Below, one piece after another: positions 26,327 through 38,588 of a stretch of 64,000 nt of DNA. A program made the translations under genes and the position numbers. This DNA comes from Kofleriaceae bacterium (GTDB lineage: Bacteria > Myxococcota_A > Polyangia > Haliangiales > Haliangiaceae): contig JACKDR010000011.1 in the NCBI GenBank assembly GCA_020633495.1, positions 1 to 64,000 of the forward strand, written 5' to 3'. The notes under the pieces are model-generated. The model was given only the letters and a program-made list of their open reading frames with translations, was not told the origin of the DNA and did not search any database. The number at the start of each line of letters is the position of its first letter. Positions within the stretch are counted from its first letter, which is position 1.

Positions 26327-28816
26327 GTGCGCAATCGCTACCTGATCGCATGCACGGTGTTGAGTGCGCTTGCTTGCGTGAGTGCGTGTCTGTTCGACAG
26401 GCCTGCGGACGTCACGGACGACGCGTCCGTACTCGACGCCGCATCGCTCGACGCGGCTCCCTGCGGCGGAACCTGCACCGCCACCCAGATCTGTCTGGCC
26501 GACGAGTGCGTCGCCTGTGGCGAGCTAGACCAGCCTTGCTGCGCGCTCGACGCGTGCACCGCCACGGGAGCGACCTGCGCGGCGGACAGCTGCGGCTGCC
26601 CCACAGCGTGGACCACCTGCGACGCTGCGTGCGTCGATACGCGGACCGACGAGGCCCATTGCGGCGACTGCACCTCGCAGTGCGCGAGCGGCCAGGCGTG
26701 CAGCGCGGGTGCATGCCGTGCGCCGGCGCTCTACGCCATCCACGGCGACGTCGTGCGGGTCGGCGACGAGATCGTCCTCGACGGCATCTTCGGACCGGCG
26801 GCGTCCGTCAACTTCGCCGGCGCGGTGACCGCGACCGCCATCGTCGACGGCACCCACCGGGCCCGCGTGACCGTCCCGTCGGGCGCCACCTCCGGGCCCG
26901 TGACGGTCACGACCCTGGCCCAGACGACCTCGGCGATCCGGATCCGGATCGCGAGCTTCGCGCTGGGGCTCGGACCGTTCCGGACCCGCTACGAGCAGGC
27001 TGGCTACGCGCAGACCACACCGACGCTGGTGGTCGCGCGCACGGGCGCCGCGGTGATCGCGACCCGGCGATGGGTCTACGTCGTGGGCGGCGCCAGCGCC
27101 GGTGGTACGCCGCTGGCGTCGATCGAGCGGGCCCGGGTCAACGCCGACGGGTCCCTGGGGCCGTTCGCGCTCGCCGGCAGCCTCGGCGTGGCGCGCGCCT
27201 ACGCCGGCGCCTCGCGGATCGGCGACCGGGTCTATGTCGTGGGTGGCACGGGCGGCACCGCGCTCGACTCGGTCGAGTCCGCGGCGCTCGACCCCGACGA
27301 CAACCTCGGCGCGTTCGCCGACGCGGGAGTCACGCTGGCGAGCCCGCGGGGCGCGGTGACCACCACCGTGGTCGGCGCCTCGCTCTACGCGCTCGGAGGC
27401 GGCAGCTCCATCGAGCGTGCGCCGATCCTCGCCGACGGCACGGTCGGCGCGTTCGGGGTGTCGGGCGCCCTGACCCGGCCGCGGATCCGGGCCGCCGCGG
27501 TCGCAACGGCGACCGCCCTGTACGTGATCGGAGGCGACGACGGAGGCGCGCTCGATACCATCGAGCGCGCGCCGATCGACGGCGAAGGCGCGGTCGGCAG
27601 CTTTGCCGTCCTGTCGACGACGCTCGCCCAGGGCCGCGCTGGCGCCGGGGCCGTCGCCCTCGACGGCTACCTCTACGTGGTCGGCGGGGGCGGCGGCAAC
27701 CCGGTCACGGCGACCGACCGGGCGATGATCCTCGACGATGGCACGCTCTCGGCGTTCTCCTCGACCCCAGCCAGCCTGGTCACCGGCCGCCAGGGCGCGT
27801 CGATGACGGTGGTCGGCAACTACCTCTACGCGATCGGGGGTGCCGCCGCCGGCGGCGTGCCCCAGCCGACGATCGAGCGCGCCGGGCTGCCGGTCGCGCC
27901 GACGATCGGCGCGTTCACCGCGACCGGGGCGACGGTCGGGGTCCGGTCGCGTGGCGCGCTCGCGATCGACCACTACGTCTACACCGTCACCAACGGTCAG
28001 GGCGACCCCAGCAACGGCGTCGAGCGAGCGGACGTCGGCGACGGCGGCGGCCTCGGCGCCTTCGCGACGGTCGCCACCACCTTCACCCCGGCGCGCAACG
28101 ACCCGAGCCTGGCGGTGGTCGGCAACTACGTGTACGCCCTCGGCGGCACGTACAACCCGGGCGTGTGCTGCGACGTCTCCACCAGCATCGTCCGCGCACC
28201 GATCGACGGCAGCGGCGCGATCGGGGCGTTCGGCGCGGCGGGCGCGCTGACGGCGGCGCGCAACGGCGCCGCCGCGATCGTCGTCGAGCCCTACCTCTAC
28301 GTGATCGGCGGCAACGACGCCAACGGGAGGCTCACGTCGGTCGAGCGCGCGGTGATCAACACGGACGGGTCGCTCGGCGGGTTCGCCAACGCCGGGGTGA
28401 CGCTGCAGACCGGTCGGACGATCGCCGCGGCGGCCGTGCTCGGTGACTACCTGTACGTCCTCGGCGGTTCGGGCGATAGCGACTCGCTCGCCTCGGTCGA
28501 GCGCGCGCAGATCCTCGCCAACGGGTCGCTGGGGGCCTTCACGACCCTCAGCACGGTCACCCTCGACATCAGCCGGATCAACCCCGGCGCCGTCGTCGAG
28601 GGAGACCGCCTGTTCATCGTCGGCGGCTACTCGCAGGGCGGCGGTGGCGCCGCCGCCGACCCAGGTGAGGTGTCGGTGATCAGCCACGACGGCACGCTCG
28701 GGGCGTTCGCGGCCAGCGGCGCCACCACGGGCGCCGACAAGTCGAGCGCCCCCGTCGTCGTCGACAACGTCGTGTACCAGATCGGTTCGCTGCGGAGCGC
28801 GGCGCTGGCCCCGTAG
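26327..28816 (+). CDS. Kelch-type beta-propeller lipoprotein with 11 repeats
   Basis: 829 residues. The GTG start follows a GGGGGGAG Shine-Dalgarno. A lipobox LACVSACLF is followed by a Cys-rich segment (about 40-125; CGGTCTATQIC, CGELDQPCC) and an IPT/Ig-like region. From about residue 240 to the end there are about eleven repeats of roughly 50 residues carrying xDGSLGAF (for example NADGSLGPF, ADGTVGAF, HDGTLGAF) and strands such as YLYVVGGGG, the pattern of Kelch-like propellers. It is presumably surface-exposed, binding protein or carbohydrate. The base composition is slightly less biased than neighbours. Confidence 0.88.
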   Translation: MRNRYLIACTVLSALACVSACLFDRPADVTDDASVLDAASLDAAPCGGTCTATQICLADECVACGELDQPCCALDACTATGATCAADSCGCPTAWTTCDAACVDTRTDEAHCGDCTSQCASGQACSAGACRAPALYAIHGDVVRVGDEIVLDGIFGPAASVNFAGAVTATAIVDGTHRARVTVPSGATSGPVTVTTLAQTTSAIRIRIASFALGLGPFRTRYEQAGYAQTTPTLVVARTGAAVIATRRWVYVVGGASAGGTPLASIERARVNADGSLGPFALAGSLGVARAYAGASRIGDRVYVVGGTGGTALDSVESAALDPDDNLGAFADAGVTLASPRGAVTTTVVGASLYALGGGSSIERAPILADGTVGAFGVSGALTRPRIRAAAVATATALYVIGGDDGGALDTIERAPIDGEGAVGSFAVLSTTLAQGRAGAGAVALDGYLYVVGGGGGNPVTATDRAMILDDGTLSAFSSTPASLVTGRQGASMTVVGNYLYAIGGAAAGGVPQPTIERAGLPVAPTIGAFTATGATVGVRSRGALAIDHYVYTVTNGQGDPSNGVERADVGDGGGLGAFATVATTFTPARNDPSLAVVGNYVYALGGTYNPGVCCDVSTSIVRAPIDGSGAIGAFGAAGALTAARNGAAAIVVEPYLYVIGGNDANGRLTSVERAVINTDGSLGGFANAGVTLQTGRTIAAAAVLGDYLYVLGGSGDSDSLASVERAQILANGSLGAFTTLSTVTLDISRINPGAVVEGDRLFIVGGYSQGGGGAAADPGEVSVISHDGTLGAFAASGATTGADKSSAPVVVDNVVYQIGSLRSAALAP

Positions 28817-28859
28817 CGCGCCACCCCCTCCGCGCCGCGCCCCCCGTCGGCACTGCGCC

Positions 28860-30659
28860 TCACATCCTCGACGCCAGCAGCGGCTGCCCCTGCCGGATCG
28901 GAAACTCCACCACGAACCGCGCGCCGCCCGTCGGCACGTCCTGCACCACCACCCGCCCGCCGTGATCCCCCACGATCCGGTGCACGATCGCCAGGCCCAG
29001 CCCGGTCCCGCCCTTGCCGTGCTTCGTCGTGAAGTACGGCGCGAACAGCCGGTCCTTCGCCTCCGGCGGCACGCCCGGCCCGTTGTCCTCCACCACCAGC
29101 TCGATCCGATCGCCGGCGTCGCCCCGCCGCGTCGACACCACGATGCGCCCACCGCCTCCGTCTCCGCCTCCGCCTCCCCCCTCGCCTCCCCCGCCCCCGC
29201 TCCCCTCCCCGCCCCGCCGCTGCGCGATCGCGTCGCGCGCGTTCTCCAGCAGGTTCAGCAACACCTGGTTCACCTGCCCGCGATCCGCCTCGATCGCCGG
29301 CAGCCCGTCCTCCAGCTTCGCCTCCACCGGCGCCGCGCCCTGATACAGCGACAGCGCCGCGCCCACGATCTCCCCGACGTCGCACGGCCCGAACGTCGGC
29401 TTCGGCATCCGCGCGAACTCGCTGAACTCGGCGACGATGCGCTTGAGCCGGTCCGCCTCCTCCAGCACCGTCGCGGTCGACTCCTCGAGCACCTCGGCGA
29501 ACTGCGGGTGCTGCTTCCGCCACGTCTTGCGCAGCGTGTCCATCGCCATCTGGATCGGCGTCAGCGGGTTCTTGATCTCGTGCGCCAGCCGCCGCGCGAT
29601 CTCCTGCCACGCCGCGATCCGCTCGGCGATCACCAGCCGCTCCTTGGCGTCCTTCAGATCCTCCATCATCAGGTTGAACGCCGCCGCCACCGCGCCGACC
29701 TCGTCGGCCGCGGTCACCGGCACGCGGTGCTCGAGCTCGCCACGCGCGGCCGCCTGCGCGCCCTCGACCAGCCGGTCGAGGTCGCGGGTCATGCGCCGCG
29801 CCACCGCGATGCCGAGCAGCACCGTCAGCAGCACCGCGACCGCGGCCAGCACCCCCGACACCAGCGTCACCTCGAGCAGCAGCTGGTCGAGGCCCTCGTC
29901 GGTGACCGCCAGCTCGATCCACGCCACCGGGGCGCCGTCGACGCCGGGCAGCGGGATGCGGATCGGCGCGCCCGCCAGCATGTGCTCGAACCCGGGCTCG
30001 GCGGGCGGGACCAGGACCTCGCCGCCGGCGTCGACGACGCGGGCGTCGATCCGCCCCGACCGCCGCACGACGTCGAACAGCGACGGCCCGACGGCGCGGC
30101 CGGCGGCGATGTAGAGCTGGTGGCCGTCGGCGCGCACCGCCCGGGCCGCCTCGACCACCAGCAGCTTCTCGGGCCGATCGCCGTGCTTGACCAGGACCCG
30201 GTCGTAGAACGCCTGGCCCTTGCTGCGGGTCGCCCATTGCCGGGGCCGGGCGTCGCTCTCGCCCATGAGCGCCGGGTAGTGCAGCGCGGCCAGCACCTCG
30301 TCGTGGTCGTCGGTGAGGAAGACGACGTCGGGCATCAGGCCGCCGACCATGCGCGAGCCCTGCTCGCGGACCCAGCGCTGGGCCTCGACGTAGTCGCCGT
30401 GGGCCCGCCACGACAGCGTGAACCGGCCGATCAGCTCGAGGTCGGTCGAGCCCAGCGCGTCGGGGCCGACCGCGTCCTCGATCTGGGCGCCGGCCCGCTC
30501 GACCTCGCGCCGCAGCGCCTGCTCGGCGGCGATCCGGGTCCGCTCGTACTCGCGCCGGTAGCTGCGCGCGACCACGTAGCGGGTGACCACCGCGGCCAGC
30601 GCGATCGGGACCAGCGCGGCCAGCGCGAACCACAGCGTGAAGCGGCCGCGCAGCTTCAT
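28860..30659 (-). CDS. NtrY-like sensor histidine kinase
   Basis: 599 residues. Helix 1 (FTLWFALAALVPIALAAVV), a periplasmic domain of about 230 residues, helix 2 (VLAAVAVLLTVLLGIAVA), a HAMP domain, a coiled segment, the H-box AHEIKNPLTP (near residue 360) and a HATPase with N-box NLLENARDAI, G1 DNGPGVP and G2 KGGTGLGLAI. A 35-residue Gly/Ser-rich insertion sits between N-box and G1. The start ATG overlaps the stop of the solute-binding-protein gene (ATGA). No cognate response regulator is adjacent; NtrY-type kinases often pair with sigma-54 activators. Confidence 0.95.
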   Translation of the reverse strand: MKLRGRFTLWFALAALVPIALAAVVTRYVVARSYRREYERTRIAAEQALRREVERAGAQIEDAVGPDALGSTDLELIGRFTLSWRAHGDYVEAQRWVREQGSRMVGGLMPDVVFLTDDHDEVLAALHYPALMGESDARPRQWATRSKGQAFYDRVLVKHGDRPEKLLVVEAARAVRADGHQLYIAAGRAVGPSLFDVVRRSGRIDARVVDAGGEVLVPPAEPGFEHMLAGAPIRIPLPGVDGAPVAWIELAVTDEGLDQLLLEVTLVSGVLAAVAVLLTVLLGIAVARRMTRDLDRLVEGAQAAARGELEHRVPVTAADEVGAVAAAFNLMMEDLKDAKERLVIAERIAAWQEIARRLAHEIKNPLTPIQMAMDTLRKTWRKQHPQFAEVLEESTATVLEEADRLKRIVAEFSEFARMPKPTFGPCDVGEIVGAALSLYQGAAPVEAKLEDGLPAIEADRGQVNQVLLNLLENARDAIAQRRGGEGSGGGGGEGGGGGGDGGGGRIVVSTRRGDAGDRIELVVEDNGPGVPPEAKDRLFAPYFTTKHGKGGTGLGLAIVHRIVGDHGGRVVVQDVPTGGARFVVEFPIRQGQPLLASRM

Positions 30660-32206
30660 CGGCCGCGGCCCTTGCTGCGGGCGGGCGCGCCCCAGGTGAA
30701 CAGATCGGCGAAGCCGATGCGGGCGCTGGCGTCGAGGACGAGGCCGCGGACGTCGGTGCGGTGGTGGACCCGCAGCGCCCGGTGGAACAGCGGCAGCACC
30801 GGCAGGCGATCGGCGAACTCGCGCCGCGCCGCGCCGACGTCGACGGCCCCGCCGGCGAGCTGGCCGCGCGCCCAGGCGTCACCGCCGGCGGCGAACGCCG
30901 CCGCCCACAGCAGCGCCGGGTCGGCGCCCAGCGCCGGCAGCTGGCCGACGTAGAGATCGCACTCGCCCCTGGCGACCCGGGTCGCGAACTCGCCGGCGGG
31001 CAGCTCGGTGATCTCGGCGCCGAGGCCGAGCTTGTCGAGCGCGACCACCAGCTTGTCGGCGACCTCGCGATCGTCGAACCGGGTCTGGTCGACCAGGATC
31101 TCCAGCTTCAGGCTGGCCCGCGCCGCGGTGCCCAGCGCGCTGACCCGCTTGGCGGCGCGCGCCAGCGCCGCGCGCGCGCCGTCGAGATCGCCCTTGCGGT
31201 CGGCGTCGGCGAGCGGCTCGCCGCCGAGGTCGGCGGGCAGCGGGTCGGTCGTGACCGAGATCCGCTCGCCGGCGCCCAGCGACTCGAGGCCGCGGCGCGC
31301 GATCGCCAGGTTGAGGGCGCGGCGCAGGTCGCGATCGCCGGTGATCTTGGCGTGCGCGGTGCCGAAGCCGACGTAGGTCAACAGCGTCGCCGGGCCCTCG
31401 ACGACGTCGGCCTTGTACTTGGGCTGGGCGCCGGCGAACGCGGTGGCGCCGCGCTCCGACAGCTGCAGCTTGCCGTCCTCGAACCAGCGCGCCTCGTCGC
31501 CGGCGCCGGCGAACCAGCGCAGCTCGACGCGGTCGAGGTGGGGCCGGCCCCGGAAGTGGTCGTCGCTGGCCACCAGCACGACGCGGCGCTTGCCGCGATC
31601 GATCGTGTCGATCCGGAACGGGCCCGAGCCGACCGGCGCCCGCGCCTTGGGCGCCTGCCCGCCCGGCGTGATCGAGGCCTGCGGGGCCGCCAGCAGCGCG
31701 GTCAGCTCGGGCGTCGGCGCGCGCAGGCTCAGGGTCACGACGGTGGCGCCGTCGCGCCCGATCTCCTCGACCGGCGCCAGCAGCCAGCCGGCGTCGCTCT
31801 TGGCCAGGCGGCGCAGCGACGCCACGACGTCGATGGCGTCGAGCGCGGTGCCGTCGTGGAAGGTGACGCCGGCGCGCAGCGTGATGCGCACGACGCGGCC
31901 GTCGTCGCTGACCTCGGGCGGCGCGGCGGCGAGGTGGGGCTCGACGGTGCCGTCGGGCAGGCCGCGATACAGCGTGTCGAACACCAGCCCGACCACGGTC
32001 AGCTCGGCGTGGGTCCGCGCCGCCACCGGATCCAGCGTCACCGGCTCGCCGATCAGCGTCGCCGCGATCTGGCCGCCGTCGCCGGGGCGGGTCTCGGCGC
32101 GCGCCGACGACGCCGGCGTCGCCGCCGCGGCGATCGCGACCAGCGCGAGCAGCCGGCCGGCCGCCCGCGCCCGGGCCCGCGGCCCCGCGCTCAGTCGAGC
32201 AGCCAC
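30656..32206 (-). CDS. Family 5 extracellular solute-binding protein (orphan)
   Basis: 516 residues, full length for SBP_bac_5. An Arg-rich n-region, a hydrophobic core (LLALVAIAAAATPASSA) and a SARA-type cleavage are seen. Typical motifs are LIGEPVTLDPVAARTHAEL, VTFHDGTALDAIDVVASLRR and VGSGPFRI. The family binds peptides, nickel or related small molecules for ABC transport. No permease or ATPase genes are near; instead the gene overlaps the kinase gene by 4 bases and starts inside the end of the FG-GAP gene. This fits a sensing role, though it could serve a distant transporter. Confidence 0.88.
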   Translation of the reverse strand: MAARLSAGPRARARAAGRLLALVAIAAAATPASSARAETRPGDGGQIAATLIGEPVTLDPVAARTHAELTVVGLVFDTLYRGLPDGTVEPHLAAAPPEVSDDGRVVRITLRAGVTFHDGTALDAIDVVASLRRLAKSDAGWLLAPVEEIGRDGATVVTLSLRAPTPELTALLAAPQASITPGGQAPKARAPVGSGPFRIDTIDRGKRRVVLVASDDHFRGRPHLDRVELRWFAGAGDEARWFEDGKLQLSERGATAFAGAQPKYKADVVEGPATLLTYVGFGTAHAKITGDRDLRRALNLAIARRGLESLGAGERISVTTDPLPADLGGEPLADADRKGDLDGARAALARAAKRVSALGTAARASLKLEILVDQTRFDDREVADKLVVALDKLGLGAEITELPAGEFATRVARGECDLYVGQLPALGADPALLWAAAFAAGGDAWARGQLAGGAVDVGAARREFADRLPVLPLFHRALRVHHRTDVRGLVLDASARIGFADLFTWGAPARSKGRGR

Positions 32207-33307
32207 AGGTCCACCCGCTGGGAGCCGGCCAGCCGCACCGCGGCGAACACCTCGACGTCGCCGTCGCCGTCGACGTCCGCCGCCGCGACGCCGCCGACCC
32301 CGCCCGTGAAGCGCTTGGTGAACAGCGCCTTGCCGACCTTGGCGCCCCTGGCCGGCAGCGCGTGGACCGTGACCGCGTCGGGATCGCCCGGCGCGCTCGC
32401 CGCCGAGGTGATGAGCTCGGCGCGGCCGTCGTGGTCGACGTCGGCGATCGCGTAGGCGACGCCGACGCCGTCGAGCGCGAGCGCGCGGTCGGCGACGCAG
32501 TCGGCCTCGTCGGCGCGACAGCGCACGTGGACCGTGACCTGGAGTGCGCCGCCGTCGCCGAGCACGGCGTCGACCCGCATCGGCCGCCCGACCGCGTCGA
32601 CCAGCGCGTCGTCGCAGCGCGCCGCCCAGTAGCGGGCCGGCCACGCCTCGGGCAGGCCGTCGCCGTCGGCGCGCTCGAAGTAGGCGCGCCCGGGCGCCCG
32701 CGCCCCGACGCGGTCGACGCACAGCGGGTAGCCGGCGCCGGCGTCGTCGCCGGCGGCCGCGGCCCGCAGCTGCCCCTGCGCCAGCGTCGCCCGCACCGGC
32801 TCGGCGGCGGTCGACGCCCAGGCCTGACCTCGACGCCGCGCCCGGTCGGCGCGACCACGATCGTCGCCATCGGATCGCGCGGCTCGGTGGCCGGCGCCTC
32901 GGTCGACAGCGCCAGGCGCGCGACCTCGACCAGGGCGCGCCGCCCTGCGGCGCCAGCACCACCACCGCGCGCTCGGTCACCGCGATCAGCTCGGCGCGGC
33001 TGTCGCCGTCGAGGTCACCGGCGGTGAGATCGAGCAGCGGCGCGCCGAGATCGAGCGCGTCGATCCGGCGCGCCTTCCACGTCACCTTGGTCGGCGTCGG
33101 CGGCCGGCGCACTGGCTCGCGCGCCGCCGCCGCCTCGGCGAGCAGCGCGGCGGCGCGATCGACCAGCCGCCGCGGCCACGGCGCCACCGGCTCGCTGGCG
33201 CGCGCGACGCCGGCGGCGCCGACGGTCGCCACCGCGCCGAGCACGCAGCCCAGCGCGATCGCGCGCGTCGCGCCGGGTCGCGTCCGGGCTTCGGGGGCGC
33301 GCCGCAT
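32191..33307 (-). pseudogene. FG-GAP/VCBS-repeat exported protein, disrupted by two frameshifts
   Basis: Read in three frames. From 33307: signal-like MRRAPEARTRPGAT plus helix, then LTAGDLDGDSRAELIAVTE and VVVLAPQGGA. Near 32940 the sense moves to another frame (RALVEVARLALSTEAPATEP, MATIVVAPTGRGVEV), and near 32830 to a third (AWASTAAEPVRATLAQGQL), which runs to LWLLD-stop with IADVDHDGRAELI and AAADVDGDGDVEVFAA. Each step is -1, as if one base were missing. The D-x-D-x-D-x-x repeats are calcium-binding FG-GAP motifs. All three pieces look like good protein, so assembly indels are as likely as a real pseudogene. Confidence 0.72.
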
Positions 33308-33310
33308 GCG

Positions 33311-35926
<2,616 letters not shown>

Positions 35927-35997
35927 CTGGGGCCCCAGACTGCAATCCGAGGACCCGGCGGAAACGGCGGTGGAGCCCGACTATCGCCCGGTTGCGT

Positions 35998-36705
35998 CTA
36001 CGGCGCCACAACCGGGCGTGTCCCAGCGGACACGTGACGCTCGATCACCCCGACGGCGCCCCGGATCCCGAGGCCATACCAGCGCGCGCGCAGCCGATCC
36101 CGCCGCTCGTCGGGGAGATCGCCGCGGCGGCCGAGGACCTCGCGGCGGCGCGCCGCCAGCCGGCTCATCACCAGCGCCACCGACACCGACAGGTTGAAGC
36201 TCTCGGTGAAGCCGAACATCGGGATCGACACGGTGCCGTCGCAGGCGGCGAAGCCGGCGTCGCTGACCCCGGCGTGCTCGTTGCCGAACACCACCGCGAT
36301 CGGCGCCGACACGTCGATGTGGTCGAGGTCGACCGGCGCGTCGGGCGCGGTGGCGTAGACCTTGAAGCCGCGGGCGCGCAGCGCGTCGGCGCACGGCGGC
36401 AGCGCCGGCCAGCGGTGCAGGTCGAGCCAGCGGTGGCAGCCCTTGGTGACGCCGTCGTTGACCGCGAACCGGTGCACGCCCTCGCAGGCGTGGAAGTCCT
36501 GCAGGCCGAGCGCCTCGGTCGAGCGGATCGCGGCGGCGCCGTTGTGCGGGTCGTAGAGATCCTCGACGATCGTGACCAGCGAGGTCAGGCGTGCGTCGAG
36601 CACCTGCTCGATCCGCGCGAGGCGCTGCTCGGTCATCAGCGGGCGCAGCGCGTCGCAGATCAGCGCGGGGCCGTGCAGGTCGATCAGGCGGTCGAGGTCG
36701 GTCAT
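35998..36705 (-). CDS. trmH: tRNA (guanosine-2'-O)-methyltransferase TrmH
   Basis: SpoU-family enzyme that 2'-O-methylates G18 of tRNAs. 235 residues. The knot motifs are VVFGNEHAGVSDAG and IPMFGFTESFNLSVSVAL, with SLVTIVEDLYDPHNGAAAIR at the N-terminus typical of TrmH. It has a C-terminal extension (RARWYGLGIRGAVGVIE), also usual in TrmH. The start ATG at 36705 gives MTDLDRLIDLHG. Confidence 0.92.
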   Translation of the reverse strand: MTDLDRLIDLHGPALICDALRPLMTEQRLARIEQVLDARLTSLVTIVEDLYDPHNGAAAIRSTEALGLQDFHACEGVHRFAVNDGVTKGCHRWLDLHRWPALPPCADALRARGFKVYATAPDAPVDLDHIDVSAPIAVVFGNEHAGVSDAGFAACDGTVSIPMFGFTESFNLSVSVALVMSRLAARRREVLGRRGDLPDERRDRLRARWYGLGIRGAVGVIERHVSAGTRPVVAP

Positions 36706-36728
36706 GGCGGCGGGCGCGGCCCGCGCGC

Positions 36729-38006
36729 CTAGCGCGCGACGCCGAACCAGGCCGTCACTTGCCACACCGCGCGCTGCGCGTAAAGCCCCGGCGTGTCGTC
36801 GCCCTGGTACTGCCGCGCCGCCTCGAGCGCGGTCCACAGGTCGTGGGCGAGGTCGGCGCGGGCCTCGGCGCCGAGGACGAAGGCGCGCTCGGCGGGCGCC
36901 CACGCGGTCGTGACCGCGCCCTGGGCGTTCGCGAACGCGGGCAGCTGCAGCCGCGCCGACAGCATCGGGCCCAGCCCCGGGCGCACCCGCACCGCGACCG
37001 CGCCGGTGCCGAGGTCGTCGACGTCGAGCGCGACCGCCGCCGCGCCGCCGACGCCGGCCAGCTCGCCGGCGCGGGCGCGATCGACGAGGGTCGGCGCCAC
37101 GCCCATGGCGTCGGCGGCGCCGGCGACCTCGCGCTCGCGCAGGTACAGCGGGCCGAACGGCGCCGGGATCCACGCCGCGGTGCCGGCGCCGACCTCGACG
37201 CGGAGCCGGCCGGTGACCCGCGGCGACAGCCGCGCGGTGCCGTGGCCGACCAGCGCGGCGCCGACGCCGAGGCCGGGCTCCCAGCCGGCGTCGAGCGAGA
37301 TCGTGCCGCGGGTCCGCGGCGTCGCTGCGCCCCAGGTCGCCGACGCCGACACCGCCGCCAGCGGCGCGGACGCGTCGGGCGCCGCGGCCATGGCGTCGGC
37401 GTGGCGCGGCGCCGCGGGATCGATCGCGACGGTGCCGCCGACGATCAGCGGCCCGACCGCGGCGGCGCCGCCGCCGGCGAACAGGGTGGCGCGGCCGAGA
37501 TCGCCGGTCAGCGCCTCGACCGAGGTGGCGCCGCGGGCCAGGCGGCCGTGGGCGCCGCTGGCCCGGCGATCGGCGAGCACGCCGCCGCCGTAGCCGTCGA
37601 CGAGGGTGCCGGTGCCGACCCGGGCGTCGCCGAGCGGGCCGACCGCGAGCTCGCCGCGCCAGCCCTCGGCGCCGTCGAGGCGGGTCTCGACGCCGTGCCA
37701 CGCGAAGCGGCGGATCAGCGCCAGCCAGTCGCCGACCTCGTCCCAGTCGGCGGTGACGAAGCGATCGCCGACGACGCGCAGCCGGGCGCCGACGTCGAGC
37801 GCGCCGGTGTCCCAGGCCAGCCCGGCCCCGGCGTCGACCGCGGTCAGGGGCGAGCCGCCGACCACGCCGGCGCCGAAGCCGGCGTCGGCGCTGACCGCGG
37901 GCGCGGCGTCGTCGGCGCGCGCGGTGACCTCCTCGTCGGCGCGCGCCGGCGCCGCGACCAGCAGCAGCGCGGCCCCTGACCGTCCACGACCAGTTCGTCC
38001 GAGCAT
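36729..38006 (-). CDS. Exported Ala/Gly-rich, barrel-like protein
   Basis: 425 residues. A short signal (GAALLLVAAPARADE). The body is dominated by alternating strands such as DVGARLRVVGDRFVTADW, RLSPRVTGRLRVEVGAG and GAVAVRVRPGLGPMLSARL and ends VTAWFGVAR, all of which suggest an outer-membrane beta-barrel, though the family is unrecognised. About 18 bases separate it from trmH downstream. Its Gly/Ala bias partly mirrors the GC content. Confidence 0.65.
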   Translation of the reverse strand: MLGRTGRGRSGAALLLVAAPARADEEVTARADDAAPAVSADAGFGAGVVGGSPLTAVDAGAGLAWDTGALDVGARLRVVGDRFVTADWDEVGDWLALIRRFAWHGVETRLDGAEGWRGELAVGPLGDARVGTGTLVDGYGGGVLADRRASGAHGRLARGATSVEALTGDLGRATLFAGGGAAAVGPLIVGGTVAIDPAAPRHADAMAAAPDASAPLAAVSASATWGAATPRTRGTISLDAGWEPGLGVGAALVGHGTARLSPRVTGRLRVEVGAGTAAWIPAPFGPLYLREREVAGAADAMGVAPTLVDRARAGELAGVGGAAAVALDVDDLGTGAVAVRVRPGLGPMLSARLQLPAFANAQGAVTTAWAPAERAFVLGAEARADLAHDLWTALEAARQYQGDDTPGLYAQRAVWQVTAWFGVAR

Positions 38007-38104
38007 CGCCCCACGATCGATCCGGGCCCCGGACCGGCAACTTTCGGGTGCGACATCCCATCCGGTTGCCGGCCGCGAGCCCGCGGGCTAGGGTCCGCCC
38101 GCCC

Positions 38105-38557
38105 ATGCGTCCCGCGGCCCACGCTCCCCTGCTCGCTCTCAGGCTCGCCGTCGGGCTCGCCGCGGCGGTCGCCGCCACCGCCGCGCCGGCCGCGGCCCAG
38201 CTGGCCCCGCCCGCGCCGCCCCCGGTGGCCACCACGCCGCCGCCGCCGCCGAGCGTCGTCACCACGCCGCCGCCAGTCGAGCCCGCGCCCGGCGCCCTGG
38301 CGACCGTGCCGGCGCCGCCGACGCGGCCGCCGCCGGCCTGGACCCCGGCGGCGCAGCAGGCCGCCGAGGACGACGTCATGCCCGACATGCCGCCGGCCCG
38401 CCACCACCCCGGGCCGTCCGGGTTCTGGACCGGCTACAAGCCGGCCAAGGGCGGCGCTTACCGCTGGCGCCTGCTCGGCATCGCGATCGCGGTGCTCGGC
38501 GTCACCGTGCTGCTGCTGCGCCGCGCCCTGATGCGGGCGTCGCGCCGCGCCGCCTGA
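38105..38557 (+). CDS. Pro-rich exported or membrane protein, 150 aa
   Basis: An N-terminal signal (LLALRLAVGLAAAVAATAAPAAAQ), a Pro/Thr/Val linker of about 65 residues, a short conserved-looking part (PSGFWTGYKPAKGGAYRWR) and a C-terminal helix (LLGIAIAVLGVTVLLL) with RRALMRASRRAA. Single-pass topology, function unknown. It converges with the AsmA-GT51 gene. Confidence 0.6.
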   Translation: MRPAAHAPLLALRLAVGLAAAVAATAAPAAAQLAPPAPPPVATTPPPPPSVVTTPPPVEPAPGALATVPAPPTRPPPAWTPAAQQAAEDDVMPDMPPARHHPGPSGFWTGYKPAKGGAYRWRLLGIAIAVLGVTVLLLRRALMRASRRAA

Positions 38558-38588
38558 GCCCGCCGGCGTCGCGGCGCCGCCGCCGCGC

